Source: Phaeodactylum tricornutum CCAP 1055/1 (lineage: Eukaryota; Bacillariophyta; Bacillariophyceae; Surirellales; Neidiaceae). Taken from it: a stretch of 64,000 bases of DNA. Where the stretch lies: positions 716,897-780,896 of the forward strand of contig NC_011682.1 of NCBI RefSeq assembly GCF_000150955.2. The letters run 5' to 3'. Under the pieces are notes generated by a model that saw only the letters and a list, made by a program, of their open reading frames with translations, did no database searches and was not told the origin of the DNA. The position numbers and the translations under genes were made by a program. Positions 38,508 through 51,013 of this stretch are shown in pieces; the first letter of the stretch is position 1; every line of letters starts with the position of its first letter.

Positions 38508-41500
38508 ATGTCGTCGCCACCCCAAATGATCAATCCGTACCGGAAAAGTCAACCGACCAAAGTTTCCACGGTAATCGCAACAAGTGCCACGGCACGAACA
38601 GACCCGTCCCGTGTGCCAGCTTCCAAGTCACACCCGTTACGAATTCCGAATCAAAGTCTTGCGGATGTATCGGCGTCGAGCACTCAAGCTCCGGCTCGTC
38701 CATCCGCATCCCTTCCGCCAGCTTCGTCATCGAGTTCGTCGTCTTCGCTCCCCAAGTCTTCTACGCTAGTCACGTCGTCCAAGTCCACCGCCCCCATTCC
38801 GACTTCACTCCGATCCAAACTCAAAAAAGAAATTGAGAATCTGCGACGTGCCAAGCTGTTGCAAGCGCAACGCATCGAAGCGGAAAAGCAACGCCAACGA
38901 CTCGAAAAGCAACGTCGCAAAGAAGCAGCGCGTACTCGTAAAAATGCCGCCGCCGTTGCAGCGGCAGCAGTAGCACCTGCCGAGGCAGTTCACGTGGCCT
39001 CCGGCAACGAACCCCGTATCAATCTACCGAAAACGCCCGTTGCCGCCGCCACGGTAGCGCGTGCGGTGACAGCGCACGCGCCCTTGTCCGATCCATTGTC
39101 CGTGCCTACGAGCGCAACGGCTCCCCCAACTCGTCTAACGACCGAGGGAAACGAGCCTCCGACACGGCACGCAACCCAACCGGCAACGGGTCCGTCCACG
39201 AACGTTGCGCAAGTGACCGTGACGCCTAGTCCCACTGTGCGTGTAACAGACTCGGCGAATCATCCGTCACCGTCCACTCTGCGCGTGTCAACAAATCCCG
39301 CATCGACCCCCATGGCGACTGCCGCTCAGGCTCCAGTGTCTGTGGAAAAGTACTCGACTCCCGCCCAAACTGGAACTAGTCATTCGAATCCTTCAATTCT
39401 CCCACAAGCGTGGCGACCATCGTTTCCCCCCGGCTTTCCGGTCGCTGCCGTGCACGGAACTGTCGGTCCTGAGTGGCCTTCCCCTTGGTACCCATGGCAA
39501 GGTCCAGTCCCACAGCATCACCATCAACAGCAATTCCAGACTCCCTACGGCGGCGTTTGGAACATTCCAACGCAGACGTCACCAGTCTTGGCGTCAGCAG
39601 GTCCAGCGACTTTGCCCAATAATTATCCTTATGGATATTCGCTCCCTCCTTTCGCCGTACCGTTCTGGAACGGCAACTTTGCACCGTTTTCGTCACCCGA
39701 TCCTAATTCGAACAACGACACCTTCGCCGTCCAATCCCCACCACCGCTCGCTCCCTACTCGTCTTCTAATCCACTCCTACCGAACACGAAATCCACAAAA
39801 CTTTCCCACAGTGTCCGAGGCACCGCGGCGCTGGCAAAGAACAACGATACCCTCTGTGACGCACTCACCGTACCGTCGCCCTTTGCCGGGTCGTATGAAC
39901 TGTTACCCACTCCCATTGTTGTTATTAAAAAGCCAAACGAATCGTTCGGGGTCACGTTGCAGAAGGAAAGTCAAAGTGCGCTTGTCGAACCTGCGTGGTT
40001 GGTCAAACACGGGCTGTTGCCGCCGGATGCCGTGGAAGCATCACAGGGTGAAAAGGCGGTAGAACCTGAGGCAACGGTATCCTTCGTAGAGAGAAAGAAC
40101 CTCACCAAGGCAACAGACAAGGCCGTACCGACCGAGAACTCGATGCCTCCTACGATCGGAGAACCAGTCGCGGCCTTGCCGGAATCCAAAGAGACCCCTA
40201 GGCGTCGAAAGCCTCGTCGACGTCGCATTACCTTTGCCACGATGGTCATTCAGGATCCGACTATTCAGAATCAAGGGAACGCTATGAATTCCCAGTCGCT
40301 GCAATCGGGTGACATTGTCATCGAAATTGACAAACAGCCTATCGCGGGCAAGACTTTCCCTGAGGCGTGCTCATTCTTCCGGGACTGCCAGACGACTGAT
40401 GCTGACGGGATAATTCGTTGCCCAGTTCGGGTGGCCCGACGAAAACACTTGCCGTTGAAGCCATTGCCTATCGACCAGGTCACTTCAATTAAGTTAGCTG
40501 CAGAGTCATCGCCACCCCAAAGCATCGGTCCCATCACCGAAAGTGACCTCTTTGTATTCGACGCCTGTCTTCTCAACGCAACTATGGATGCGGAGCGAGT
40601 ATTGGGAATGGTTCCATCCGATGCTGTACTTCAATCTTATGTAGATGCTGCGTTGGCTCTCAAAGGTAAAAGCCTTGGCACGTTGCAAAGCGCATGGCGT
40701 GGTGTGGCAGCGACGGTGGAACAGCGCATGGCACAAAGGGCCGCTCAGCATTGGACAGAGCAATGGCAAGCGGAACCAATTGAATTTCGTTCCACCCCGC
40801 GCAGAATCTTGTCTGACGCTCAGCGCAGTACTCTCCGTATGGCATCACGCCCCGCCAAGGGTTGCCGATGCGGTAGTATGGAGCACGACTACGTTCACGA
40901 CAGCAAGTGCCAGTTGTATAGCAACTTGCGGCTTGTCGATTCCTCCGGGTCCAATGCTTTGGACCCAAAGACTCGAGACCGCTTACTAGCCGCCAAATTA
41001 CCGAAGGATTTGAACGCTGTAGAGACTGCTTTCAAAGACCGATTCGTCCGCATACAAAATGAGAAACAGGCAGAAAAGATAGAGGCGGCTTTCGTCTCCA
41101 AAATGGAAGAGTTACAGTTGGCACAAGGCAAGGCAATTTTAGCGCCCTCTTTGACCACCATGGTTTTGTCGGCAGCTGTAGAATTACAATCTGAGATTGT
41201 CTCGAATTCGCCGTTTCGACCGGAGTCTTTAGTAATCGTGGACGAACCTAGTGTTGACCTAAAAACATCCACAAACGTCACGACTGGAGGAAATGGCGAA
41301 GACTCGGATGAGGATGATGACGTTCCGTTAAGTGCTCTCGGAAAGCGCCCGGCCGCCGAGATGAAATCCAATACGGCGAAAAAAAATAAGCCCGAAATAA
41401 TGATTAGTCGCGGCTACCTCGCCAAGCTGCTGTTGTTGATCAGTGACAAGTGGGGCCACTTGTACCGCGAACCATCTGATGTTGAGTACGCGTGGTAAGT

Positions 41501-42148
41501 CTGATAGTCGGTTTTACTGTTGCAAAAATTGCTAGATGCCTTAAGCCGAAATTTACCCTCCAACTATTTCCCAGGCGCTGGGAAGTGTATCATGGTCAAA
41601 CGTCTGATTGTGCATCGCAGTGGAAGCCACACGCAAAAAATCCTCGCCAGGAAGGATCGAGGAGTCTAGAAAACATACGATTTGTGATTGATGATTCCGT
41701 TTTGGCAATCGTTGAATCCCGCAGCGCTTCGATGAAGGAGTACAGCGAAGCGTTCAAAGTACTGTCATATATTTCGAGCACAAGTCGGACTGGTGTCTGC
41801 GAAGAGCTGGCCGCTTTACTTCGCATGGGTGTCCTTCATGTCGATAAGACTGGCATTCCGGTTCTTGCAAAGAAATGGTATGAACGGGTTGACCTGTTGT
41901 TACTAGAAGACATGCACTTCAGTTGGGGCACGCAGGCGGATATGAGTGGAAGGTTTGCGATTTCTGAGACTCTGCGACGGCGCCTCGAGAAGCGGTGGAC
42001 GAGAACGGCGCAGGGGTGGGCACTAAATAACTATGTGGACGACATCGTTTTCGATTTTGTTGAGTTTGACGAGTGGCGAGCAACCTTTGAAGACAAGCAG
42101 CAGTCTACGACCGAAGCTATTGAAGGTATTGGAAAGTTCGGCATTTAA
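38508..42148 (+). CDS. Large split-PDZ-domain protein with CxCGS motif
   Basis: Two exons, 38508-41494 and 41575-42148 (80-nt intron, GTAAGT to TTCCCAG), 1186 residues. The start MSSPPQMINPYRK is preferred over an in-frame GTG inside the microsatellite. Residues 1-430 are low-complexity, Ala/Pro/Thr/Ser rich, with a short basic coiled coil (LKKEIENLRRAKLLQAQRIE, near 105-150). Around 465 a PDZ-like fold begins (PIVVIKKPNESFGVTLQKES). It is interrupted by about 100 residues and resumes with LQSGDIVIEIDKQPIAGKTF and a final strand. Further on is CRCGSMEHDYVHDSKCQLY, a Cys/His knuckle possibly binding zinc. The C-terminal 250 residues, crossing the splice join (EYAW-RWEVYHG), form a globular region I do not recognise. 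A scaffold role is inferred. The exon join gives continuous sequence and removes a stop. Confidence 0.78.
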
Positions 42149-42273
42149 CCGTGTGCAGTCGTTATAAAGCTAGAAGTAATGTCATCTGTTCCTCATTAAC
42201 GCCACTGCATAAAACGTTCATATCTATACTACCGATGTCATACCCAAGATGCCTGAACGGAATTGGCTTACGT

Positions 42274-45200
42274 CTACATTAGAGACTTGCGCATGAACTC
42301 CTCATAGCTAGCCCCGAAAAGACGGGCGACGTCTCGTCTAATTTCGGCACGGGTAGGAGTCCACCCCGAAGCTACCATCTTGGCCATTTCATCCTTCAGA
42401 ACTGCCGCAATTACGGCTCGCGAGTGGGGCCATTTGTATAACAGCTGATCAAGAACCCTGGCATCGCTGTGTTGCGCCGTAAAGGCAGTACCTAACATTT
42501 CAATTCGCATTTGGGTAATCTCTCGAATAATGCTTGGGTTGTTGCAGAACCACCAACATCCGTAAATGTGCAAATTGCGAAACTTGGACGCCAAGACACA
42601 AGCCTCGTGTTGGTTGTTACGAGATAAAAAGGTTGCGAGAAAGCGAACTTTTGGAAACCTGGAACACAGCCGCCCAAGCATACCAGCATCAGCAAACGCA
42701 ACCATACCATCGCCTGCTTGCTTTAAGGCTGGGTTAACTCTCCGATGCGCTCCAATCTTTAGGGCCACAGGTAAATCGCGCTCCTCGCAGATTTTCATCA
42801 ACACGTTGCCCAAGAAATCACTGTTCTCATTAATAACACTCGGACTGTCATCTTCTGTGCTATTGCAGCTAATTTCTTGGTTCTTGAGCTGAGCGAAAGC
42901 GCCCGGGAGTTTCAATGCCTCTTCATTAATACCGGTAGATGTCGAGGAACCCAAGGTGCCTTTTTCCAGCAGAAAGTCATGCGGCGTCGACGCCATCATG
43001 TATTCCGGACTCATTGTATCGCACCAGTCTCGTAAGTACTGACGCGCCCCCTCGATAGTATTGTCGTATCCCGAGCCCTTCAAAGCCAATTCAATCGTTC
43101 GGCAATCACCAGTCAGGAGGGGATCTACACGTAAAGCAGAGCGATAATTGTCCGAATAATCTTTTGGTTTAGGACGCCAGTACCTCTCTTCGTTGGGATC
43201 AAAGGGAATGTTTGTCATAATGTTGTACCGGACACCCGATTTGCTGAAAACTAAAGAACTGAACTTCTCTGCTCCGGTTAGGCCTTCGTCCCGGAAGCCT
43301 TTGTAAAATTTACGAATCAAGTTTAAGTCGCGGTCCGCTAGTGCGTTCTCTAATCCGAGAGACACCAAAACTGTAATGACTCCGCGACATGCCTCCGAGA
43401 GCGGTGATCTCTCCACAAAAAGTGCCCGCCAAATTGTATCCGCTTGCTGTTTCTTTGGCAAAGCATAGAAGCCGTCTGGTGTCATCGATGCCGGAGCAGT
43501 TATAAAGAACTCCGCCACTAAATAATGCTGCGCAAGAACAAAGAAAAAGTGTGAAAGAATGTTTCTGGATACTTTCTTATAAGTAACGGATCGCCCACTG
43601 CTACACATACATAAGTCAATAGCTCATCAATACCCCACAAGCAGAGCGGGCCGTGTGAGGGTGGCAGCAAGTGAGTATGCAAATCAATGGCGATAGCGGA
43701 GGCTACTTCAGAAGTTACAACTGTATCGATCGTATCTTTGTGGATAGACAACAACAGTAGTCGGCTGTGATTCGGGACAGGACTACGTCGAAATGCTAAA
43801 GGACAACCCTGACTCAAACAAGACACATCTGCCATAGATGTACACGCTGTGGCGAAACCATCAATAAAGGCGCCGTCGTTGTCCCCGATTTCTTTCAGAA
43901 TACTCAAAATGTCGTCCCCGACAATCATGCGAGCGTATAGAGTGGACACTCCAGCCACGAGGTCATTCATGGCCCGCTTGTCGGCAATCGCGTTTAAATT
44001 TCCGCCGTCGGTTGCCAAGAGGTACGACCGGACTATTCCATGGTATGCTACCGGCTGCCGCGGACCACTACAAACTAAAGCACCCAAAACATCTGACAAT
44101 GGTTTTTGCAGTTGAGTTCTGCTGCCTACTGGCACTTTGCAGGAGCACCGAAATTCATACCAATCTTGACTCAGATTGTAGTGCAATCCATCAGCGTATG
44201 TCGTAGTTGCGTCTTCCGTGTTATTGAGTTCTGACCCTTGTAACCAACCTGTATAGACACCTTTAGCGGTTGTAAACGTCATTTCTTCCGTCAATGAATA
44301 GCGACTACTTTTCTCATCCTCACTATCTCTCCTGCGGTCTGGCGTCAACCAGCGCAGCAAGCATGCCCAAGCAAACGCCATCGCGACATTGAGCGGCTGT
44401 GTAGTCTGACTTCTTGTTACCAGATCTAGCACAGTTGGTCCAAGGCGGATTCCGCCCTTAGCTGCTCCGTTTTGAGTAATGAAAAAAGAACTTAGACCAA
44501 AATATGGATGCGTCAGCCTTGATCGCCAGTCTTGCCATACTTCTAAGGCGGCTGTAGCGTGGGGTTCCAGTCCCGACGCCCCGCCAGCAGCTAGAATCTG
44601 TGTTTCCACAAGCGCATCTAAGTATGCCAAGAGCAACGGTCCAGCAACTCCGTCAACAGTGAGTGCATCTGTCATTGTTCGTTTAGTCAGAGCCAGTATG
44701 TGTGCTAAGGCTGTGTGCGTGCCATTGGCAACCCGTAACTTTAGAGCCAAGTCAATTTCGAGTTCGGCCCGCGTTGAGCGTACTACTACCCCGTGGGATT
44801 CTTTCATTTTATGAAACGCTACTGGAAGATCCCCCTCAGAATCAAGAATTACCAAAGCCTTGGCCGGGACCGGTTCTGCCTTGGGAACCATTGGGTCTCC
44901 TTCACGATGGGATGTGATCCGATCGACCATGGTATTCAAAAATACAACCTTGTCGGCCAAGAAACGCAACATTCTTGCATTGTCCTGCGCCAAACTATTC
45001 ATATGACGCGCCAAGACATCCCCATTCTGGGGAATGTTGTCCATATCGATGACACAAAGCTTTTTGTGTGGGGTTAGAGCTGGTTTCCAAAGGCTGCGTT
45101 CCTCCCACATGTCTTGATAGTACTCCAAAAAATCGTACAGGTCTTTCATAGCCTGGGTCTCGGATGATGCCAAGCCCGCCTCCGTTACTCCTACACCGAT

Positions 45201-45647
45201 AACCGAGGGTCCACTAGTCTTCCGGGAAACGTCATAAAAAGCTGCCTTGTCTTCGACTCGTCCCCACGAAAATGCCCCGTAGCATCGGTATCGGTCAGTC
45301 TTTATTTCGCCCGATGGCAGGACGGTGTCCACCGGAAACGTTCCGTTGTCATCCCCATCCTGCGTCGCCATATATTCCAGAAAGGAGCGTCCCCGCGTTT
45401 GCACCAAAACTGAATGACTAAAGGAGTTTAAAGCCGGCACGAGAACGGAACGCAAAAACCGTCCCGTCCCCAAGCACAGACAATCCAAATTCTGTAGGCT
45501 CGCCGCCTCTTGGTCGTCAGAACCATTTTCCCGTGGCAACCAACAACGCATTCCCCCAGTGTCTTCGCTATTGTTGTCAATTACAGTCATGTTGTTGTTC
45601 CCGCCGATGTGTATAATAGTGAGCCTGATATTTATCGAATGCATCAA
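42274..45647 (-). CDS. Fused uronate reductase (UxaB/UxuB-like) and uronate isomerase (UxaC-like)
   Basis: Two exons on the minus strand, 45647-43611 and 43527-42274, with an 83-nt intron (GTATGT to TGCGCAG), giving 1096 residues. The N-terminal half is of the mannitol dehydrogenase family: GTGRFLRSVLVPAL near residue 60, GVGVTEAGLASSET, DMDNIPQNGD (about 201), FLNTMVDRIT (about 237) and LKLRVANGTHTALAH, the segment that carries the catalytic Lys. From about residue 650 it becomes glucuronate isomerase: DLHTHLLPPSHGPLCLWGID with the metal-binding HxH, then ELLTY-HYLVAEFF across the splice, ERSPLSEACRGV, YGCWWFCNNPSIIREIT and QHSDARVLDQLLYKW. In bacteria these are separate enzymes of hexuronate catabolism: the isomerase makes fructuronate or tagaturonate and the reductase reduces it with NAD(P)H. 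The fusion would do both steps. No targeting signal is clear. Met at residue 20 is an alternative start. The order and bacterial character suggest gene transfer; this is inference. Confidence 0.88.
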
Positions 45648-46028
45648 CCATCGTTGCTTTCAATATCCTGGCGTGAACCTGCTGATGGTTTGGTCCGTCT
45701 CTGACATTCCTCGAGAAGCCCTACCCCTTGAAAGGCTAGGTCTTCACATCCACCGTCAAGTGTAGTGTGATTGGATCGATCCTTCCGCCCCTCACAGCGT
45801 GTATGCGAAAACTATTTTCTAGACCTACCAAAATAAGAACGGCAATTTTCGTCTAGTTGACTGTGACTATTAACAGAGAACGCAGCAATAGGATTGGACC
45901 GGAGCGGAATCAATGAAGTGGTGGTGTATAAGACCTTTGGCGAACTAGATACTCATCAGTGATTTGGCACTGTATGAACTTTGACCAAGAAAGACAAGGC
46001 TGAGAAATACTCATCGAACCGTATCCCA
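45648..46028. other. Intergenic, no gene seen
   Basis: About 380 bases between two minus-strand genes. Probably the promoter of the fusion gene. Confidence 0.4.
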
Positions 46029-46964
46029 TTAGCTAATTTTTCCTTTCCCGTTACTCAAAATCGTCCAGCTAGGGACGTAGAGTGGCACCCGTTGTTGATA
46101 GCCAGCGTACGCAGAATACTTTTCCCGGGTAATCCTTTCCGTCAATCTGCCAGAGCCTTGGAATAACAGCGCCAAAAGAATACATCCAATATAAGACCAA
46201 TGAATCATGACACCGGTACAGCTAAATGCGAAGAGAGAATAGGAGGTCCATAGGCACTGCTCGGCAGCATAGTTGGGCTTTCGCACAATCGCAAAAAGAC
46301 CCGATTGCAAAAATCCCTGCAAGTACTCTCCCTCCAATGCTTCGCCTGCATTCTTGCGTCTGTACTTTTCCGTTTGGAACGTGTTCTGCTGATTGTCAGC
46401 AATTGCCTCGATGCATATAAACGTCATTGCCGAAAACGCAGCAATGAAGTCGACGCTAGTGAGCGCGTTTCCTGAAGTAAAATCTACCGAGACAGCGTGG
46501 ACATGAGCGACAATGGACGGCGCCGCAATCAACAAGAGCAGAACATTCTGGAAGATGCTGATAAATGCTAGATTGAAAAAGTGCCATACGACAGGGTTTG
46601 CTAAGATGGATACCATCTTCCCTTGCGCTACATAACTCCATCGATAGTCTTCATCGCCTCGCCACGGCGGCCACGCGTATCCACCGCGTCGATAAAAATT
46701 ATATGTCAATCTTAGGCTCCAAAAAGTGGTAACTGCTGCCATGAGCGTAGTCCTAGCGTCGCATACAACGATGCATGCGTACACCGCCGGTAGAATGCTC
46801 CACAATTTGTCGACCTGCGAATAATTCCCTGTAAGAGTCGAGACAAGCCAAGTGCCGACAGTGACAATACACCAAATTACGCCTGTACAGAAAACTGGCG
46901 TACCAGGCGTTGTCAAGGCATCTATTGTGTCCGAAAGCAAATACAGCGACGGAGAATCTGACAT
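46029..46964 (-). CDS. DUF1295 / steroid 5-alpha-reductase-like membrane protein
   Basis: From the Met at 46964 (MSDSPSLYLLSDTID) the protein has 311 residues; the frame extends 53 residues further upstream without support. It has about seven hydrophobic segments. Family blocks are QVDKLWSILPAVYA, TFWSLRLTYNFYRRGGY, EDYRWSYV, a helix with IEAIADNQQNTFQTEKYR, GLFAIVRKPNYAAEQCLW and ITREKYSAYAGYQQRVPLYVPSW split over the end. These match DUF1295, whose relatives include steroid and enoyl reductases that use NADPH in membranes. The usual NADPH-binding end of the family (KP.Y....W, Y..Y...P..P) is present. Substrate unknown. It lies between the uronate fusion and OGDH on the same strand with no sign of co-transcription. 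Confidence 0.85.
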   Translation of the reverse strand: MSDSPSLYLLSDTIDALTTPGTPVFCTGVIWCIVTVGTWLVSTLTGNYSQVDKLWSILPAVYACIVVCDARTTLMAAVTTFWSLRLTYNFYRRGGYAWPPWRGDEDYRWSYVAQGKMVSILANPVVWHFFNLAFISIFQNVLLLLIAAPSIVAHVHAVSVDFTSGNALTSVDFIAAFSAMTFICIEAIADNQQNTFQTEKYRRKNAGEALEGEYLQGFLQSGLFAIVRKPNYAAEQCLWTSYSLFAFSCTGVMIHWSYIGCILLALLFQGSGRLTERITREKYSAYAGYQQRVPLYVPSWTILSNGKGKIS

Positions 46965-47715
46965 TAGATCGTCTCTGGAAACAACCGTTGAACCGTTTCG
47001 GAATGAAGCAAATGCAGGGCAAGTAAGCTGTGTCTGAAAATTTACAGTTAACTGTAAATTGGTTCGCTGAAGGCGTCCACTTCGCGGAGAAATGAAACAT
47101 GGAAAAAAGTAACTGTAAAACAAAGGGTAATATATTTGTCAAACGGACGCTAAATGTAAAAGCATGAAAACCGGAGTAGAAAAACGGGAATCGTGTTGTC
47201 GCATGAATGACTGTTAATTAATATTTTGCCGACGACTTCAGAGACAAATTAGGTAGCTCGAATCGTTCGAACTGACGGTGACTGTGACACGAGACAGAGA
47301 TTTTGAATGACAGAATTATTGGACACGGAACATGGTTGTCGTCCAAAGTGGTCGGGATGTGTGTGTCTGTTTGTGTGTCAGTCAGTCAGTCAGTTTCCAC
47401 TCCAAGGTACCAGCTGAGCTGGCTCGCAAAATTGGATTACAAAGCTATCCTGCATTAGATTAGAAAAGAAGTATCCCCATAGATCACTGCGGAATGTAGG
47501 GTCACCGCTGGCCTTGCTGGATTAATGTAACAAGTTACAGTTAGTAGATTACTGTCAGAGTCTGCTCTTCGCATTCTTTTTTTGGAAAGGCATTGTAGCA
47601 GTTTTGCAATCAGTTGTCGCCTAGAAAATGTTCGTTCTGCTTACAAAACCATTGTGTGCGACACACTTGCTGTAAATTAAACTCGATTTTTGCACTGTCT
47701 CTTAAACATTGATTT
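46965..47715. other. Intergenic with short tandem repeats
   Basis: About 750 bases between two minus-strand genes. A CAGT run lies near 47378-47395 next to TG-rich sequence. No gene is seen. Confidence 0.45.
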
Positions 47716-50700
47716 CTAGTCCTCAAAACCTCCATCTCCCGCCACGCCATAGACTCCCGCCATGATGTTGTTATATTCCATTTGATGTACTTTACCCATG
47801 CCTGTCGCTGGCGCCGCACTGACTGGGCGGCCTACGTAGCGAGGGCGTTTTTCGTTGCCGTTTAATTCGCGCGTCGCCGTCATGATACGAGCCAATACAT
47901 AACTATAGGCTCCCTGCGCACAAAGACAAGCAAGACATGTTAGAAAATGCCATTTTTCTGTTTGCAAGGAAGACTTTCCAAAACCGTACCATATTCTTTG
48001 GTTCTTGTTGGGCCCAAATCAATTCGGCATTGGGGTATTTCTGCGCATTCTTCGCGATCCGATCGAACGCGAATGGAGCAATTTGTTCCAAACGCACCAG
48101 AGCCACATCCGTACGACCTAATTTTTCACGCTCCGCCAGGAGCTCGTAGTATATCTGCCCAGTGCAAAAGACCAGCGTCTTGACTTGCTCTGGATGATGG
48201 CTTATTGCCGGATCAGTCTCGTCGTAGACGCGCTTGAAGGATGTACCTGGTCCCATTTCTTCCAAGGTCGAAACGCAGCGCTTGTGACGAAGCAAGTTCT
48301 TTGGTGCTACGACTACTAGTGGCTTACGGAAATCACGATGAATCTGACGGCGCAAACAATGAAAGTAATTTGCCGGGGTCGTGCAATTGACAACTTGCCA
48401 ATTGCAGCGCTGAATTTGCATACGTTCGTCCCGTGCCAAGCGCGGAATGTAGTGCGGATCTTCGTCCACTTGCTGCAGAAACCTCTCCACACGGCAACTA
48501 GAGTGTTCGGCACCTTGTCCATCGTACCCATGGGGCAACAGCATGACAAGGCCAGACTGGCGCAACCACTTGTCTTCACCTGACGAGATGAACTGATCAA
48601 TCAAGACTTGCGCGCCATTGACGAAGTCACCAAATTGGGCTTCCCATAAAATGAGCGCGTTCGGGTTTTCCAAACTGTACCCGTGCTCAAATCCAAGAAC
48701 AGCAAACTCGGAAAGAATCGAATTACGAGCAATGAAGCCGGCTTGCGTATCCGTCTTGCTCAGCTCTTCAAGTGGGGCACTTGGAGCCATCTTTTTGGCG
48801 AGAAAATTCAATGGAGTGTATTCCTCTTCGGTATTCTGATCCTTGACGACGGCGTGCCGGTGACTAAAGGTACCGCGCTGAACGTCTTGACCGGTAATAC
48901 GCACATGATTCCCTTCAAGTAGGAGCGAACCAAACGCCAAGGCTTCGGCAGTGCCCCAGTCAATACCTTCGCCATTTTCCGCCATTTCCCGACGCGCCTT
49001 GAAGATTTTGGCCATTTGACGATGCAATTTAAAATCGGCTGGAACCGTTCCAGCTTGGATTCCTATCTTGCGCAGAGTCTCAACCTCCACGCCGGTAGGA
49101 CGAATACGACTAATCTGCGACGGCCCTTTGAAACCGGTCCATCTGGAGCTCAACCAATCCGTCTCTTTTTTCACATACGTCTTGGAAGCTTCGAAATCCT
49201 TTTCGTAGCTTTCCAGCGTAAAGTCACGGATCTCTTGACATTCTTCTTTGGACAAGGTTCCTTCTTCAATCAATCGCTTTTCAAAAATATCCAGGGTTGG
49301 TGGGTGTCGAGAAATTTCCTTGTAGAGTTTTGGTTGTGTAAAGGCCGGCTGATCTAGTTCGTTGTGACCGTTACGACGGTAGCAGACCATCTCGATAATA
49401 ACATCCATGCCCCATTCGTGACGCCATTCGACGGCGGTCTCGAGTGCCGTCGACACTGCTAGGGGATCGTCGCCGTTACAGTGAAAGATGGGGCAATTGA
49501 AGGCCTTGCCCAAATCCGACGAGTAGGGCGTCGAGCGCGAATGAATGGGGTTGGTGGTGAAGCCAATCTGATTGTTGATGATGACGTGAATGGTTCCACC
49601 GACGTCAAAATCGGGCACCTCGGCCATTTGCATGGTCTCGTAGACCACCCCTTGCCCGGCAAAGGCGGCGTCGCCGTGCAATAGGATCGGTACAACGTTA
49701 CGGATATCTTCTTCTCGGTTTCCACCGTAGTACTGTTTGGCGCGAGCCTTACCCGCCACGACCGGGTTGACGCATTCCAAATGTGATGGATTGGCGACCA
49801 AACTTAGATGAATTTGTCGACCATCGGGATAGGTCCGGTCCATTGACGAACCCAAATGGTACTTGACGTCACCCGACATACCCCAGTGATCATCCGATGT
49901 ACTCTTTTGGTGATCTTTGATATTATAGTTGGTGCCTTGGAATTCGGAAAAGATAAGGGGCATGGGTTTGCGCATGACGTTGGCGAGAATATTGAGTCGA
50001 CCGCGGTGGGGCATGCCGATGACGAAACTGTGCGCCCCGAGCTCGGACGCGCGATCAATGGCGTCTTTGAGAGCCGGGACGATGGCTTCACCCCCATCTA
50101 AACCAAAGCGCTTGGTGGTATTGAACTTGTGCGCCAAGAAATTCTCAAAGCTATCGGCGAAGCAGAGACGTTCAAAGATGTGTGTTTTCTTTTCGACATC
50201 GTACCGCGTCCATCGCGGATTCTCGACGCGTTCCCGAATCCAGTTCATCTTGTCGATATCGCCAATGTGCATGTATTCCACACCGAGCGTGTTGCAATAC
50301 GTTTTGCGCAGTTCCTGTAGGATCATGCGGAGCGTGACTTTGTTGGGAGAATTGGAGAGCTCTTCCAAGTAGCCCTTGTTTCCACCGGAAGAGGCGCCAC
50401 GAAAGACGAGACGACGATCCATGTCGGCTTCCGTAAAGCCGTAGTGTTCCGCAGTAAGCTCGGGAGGGAATCCGTCCTTGCTGAGTAGCTCGGGCTTGAG
50501 ATTGGAAGGGCGTTGGGGAAATGCCTCGCGGGTGTGAAGATGAAGAGGATCCAATTGCGCGGCCAAGTGTCCGTTGACCTGGTAGGATCGAATCAAATGT
50601 GCTACCGCTAGGGAATCCGACGGAGCGGCTTCGATCGACATACTCGATGCCCGGACTGGCTTGGGCGATGGTACGGCGGTCGGGGACGCGAAATCGGCTT

Positions 50701-51013
50701 CGTTGTAGGCCACACTCTGTTCCAGATTGTCAAAGTAGCGTTTCCATGATTCGTGCACACTGGTAGGATCGCGTAGGTAGGCTTCGTACATTTCTTCCGC
50801 ATAGACAGAGGACGTTCCCGTCAAGAACGATTCGTTCTCGTGCACGGTAAGACTGGAGGCAGCGCTGGTACTCAGGCTTCGCTGCGCCACACGGGAACGA
50901 GACAAGGATCGGGACAACGTGCCAGGATCAGGAACGCGCCGTGAAGGAGATGGACGATTCCGGCACGGACCTGGACGTTTCAACAAGAGCAAAAGCTGTC
51001 GGGCGGACGACAT
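47716..51013 (-). CDS. OGDH: 2-oxoglutarate dehydrogenase E1 component, mitochondrial
   Basis: Two exons on the minus strand, 51013-47990 and 47913-47716, with a 76-nt intron (GTACGG to GCGCAG), giving 1073 residues. The join reads QQEPKNM-GAYSYVLARI, exactly the family sequence. The first 50 residues are Arg/Ser rich with almost no acids (RNRPSPSRRVPDPGT), a mitochondrial presequence. The lipoamide-complex docking type start follows (FLTGTSSVYAEEMYEAYLRD). Then come GMPHRGRLNILANVMRKP, HLGSSMDRTYPDG, and the thiamine diphosphate region GDAAFAGQGVVYETMQ with INNQIGFTTNP. The C-terminal domain has LLPHGYDGQGAEHSSCRVER and ends YVGRPVSAAPATGMGKVHQME. It decarboxylates 2-oxoglutarate and transfers succinyl groups to E2 in the TCA cycle. 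Length is typical for the eukaryotic enzyme. Very confident. Confidence 0.97.
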
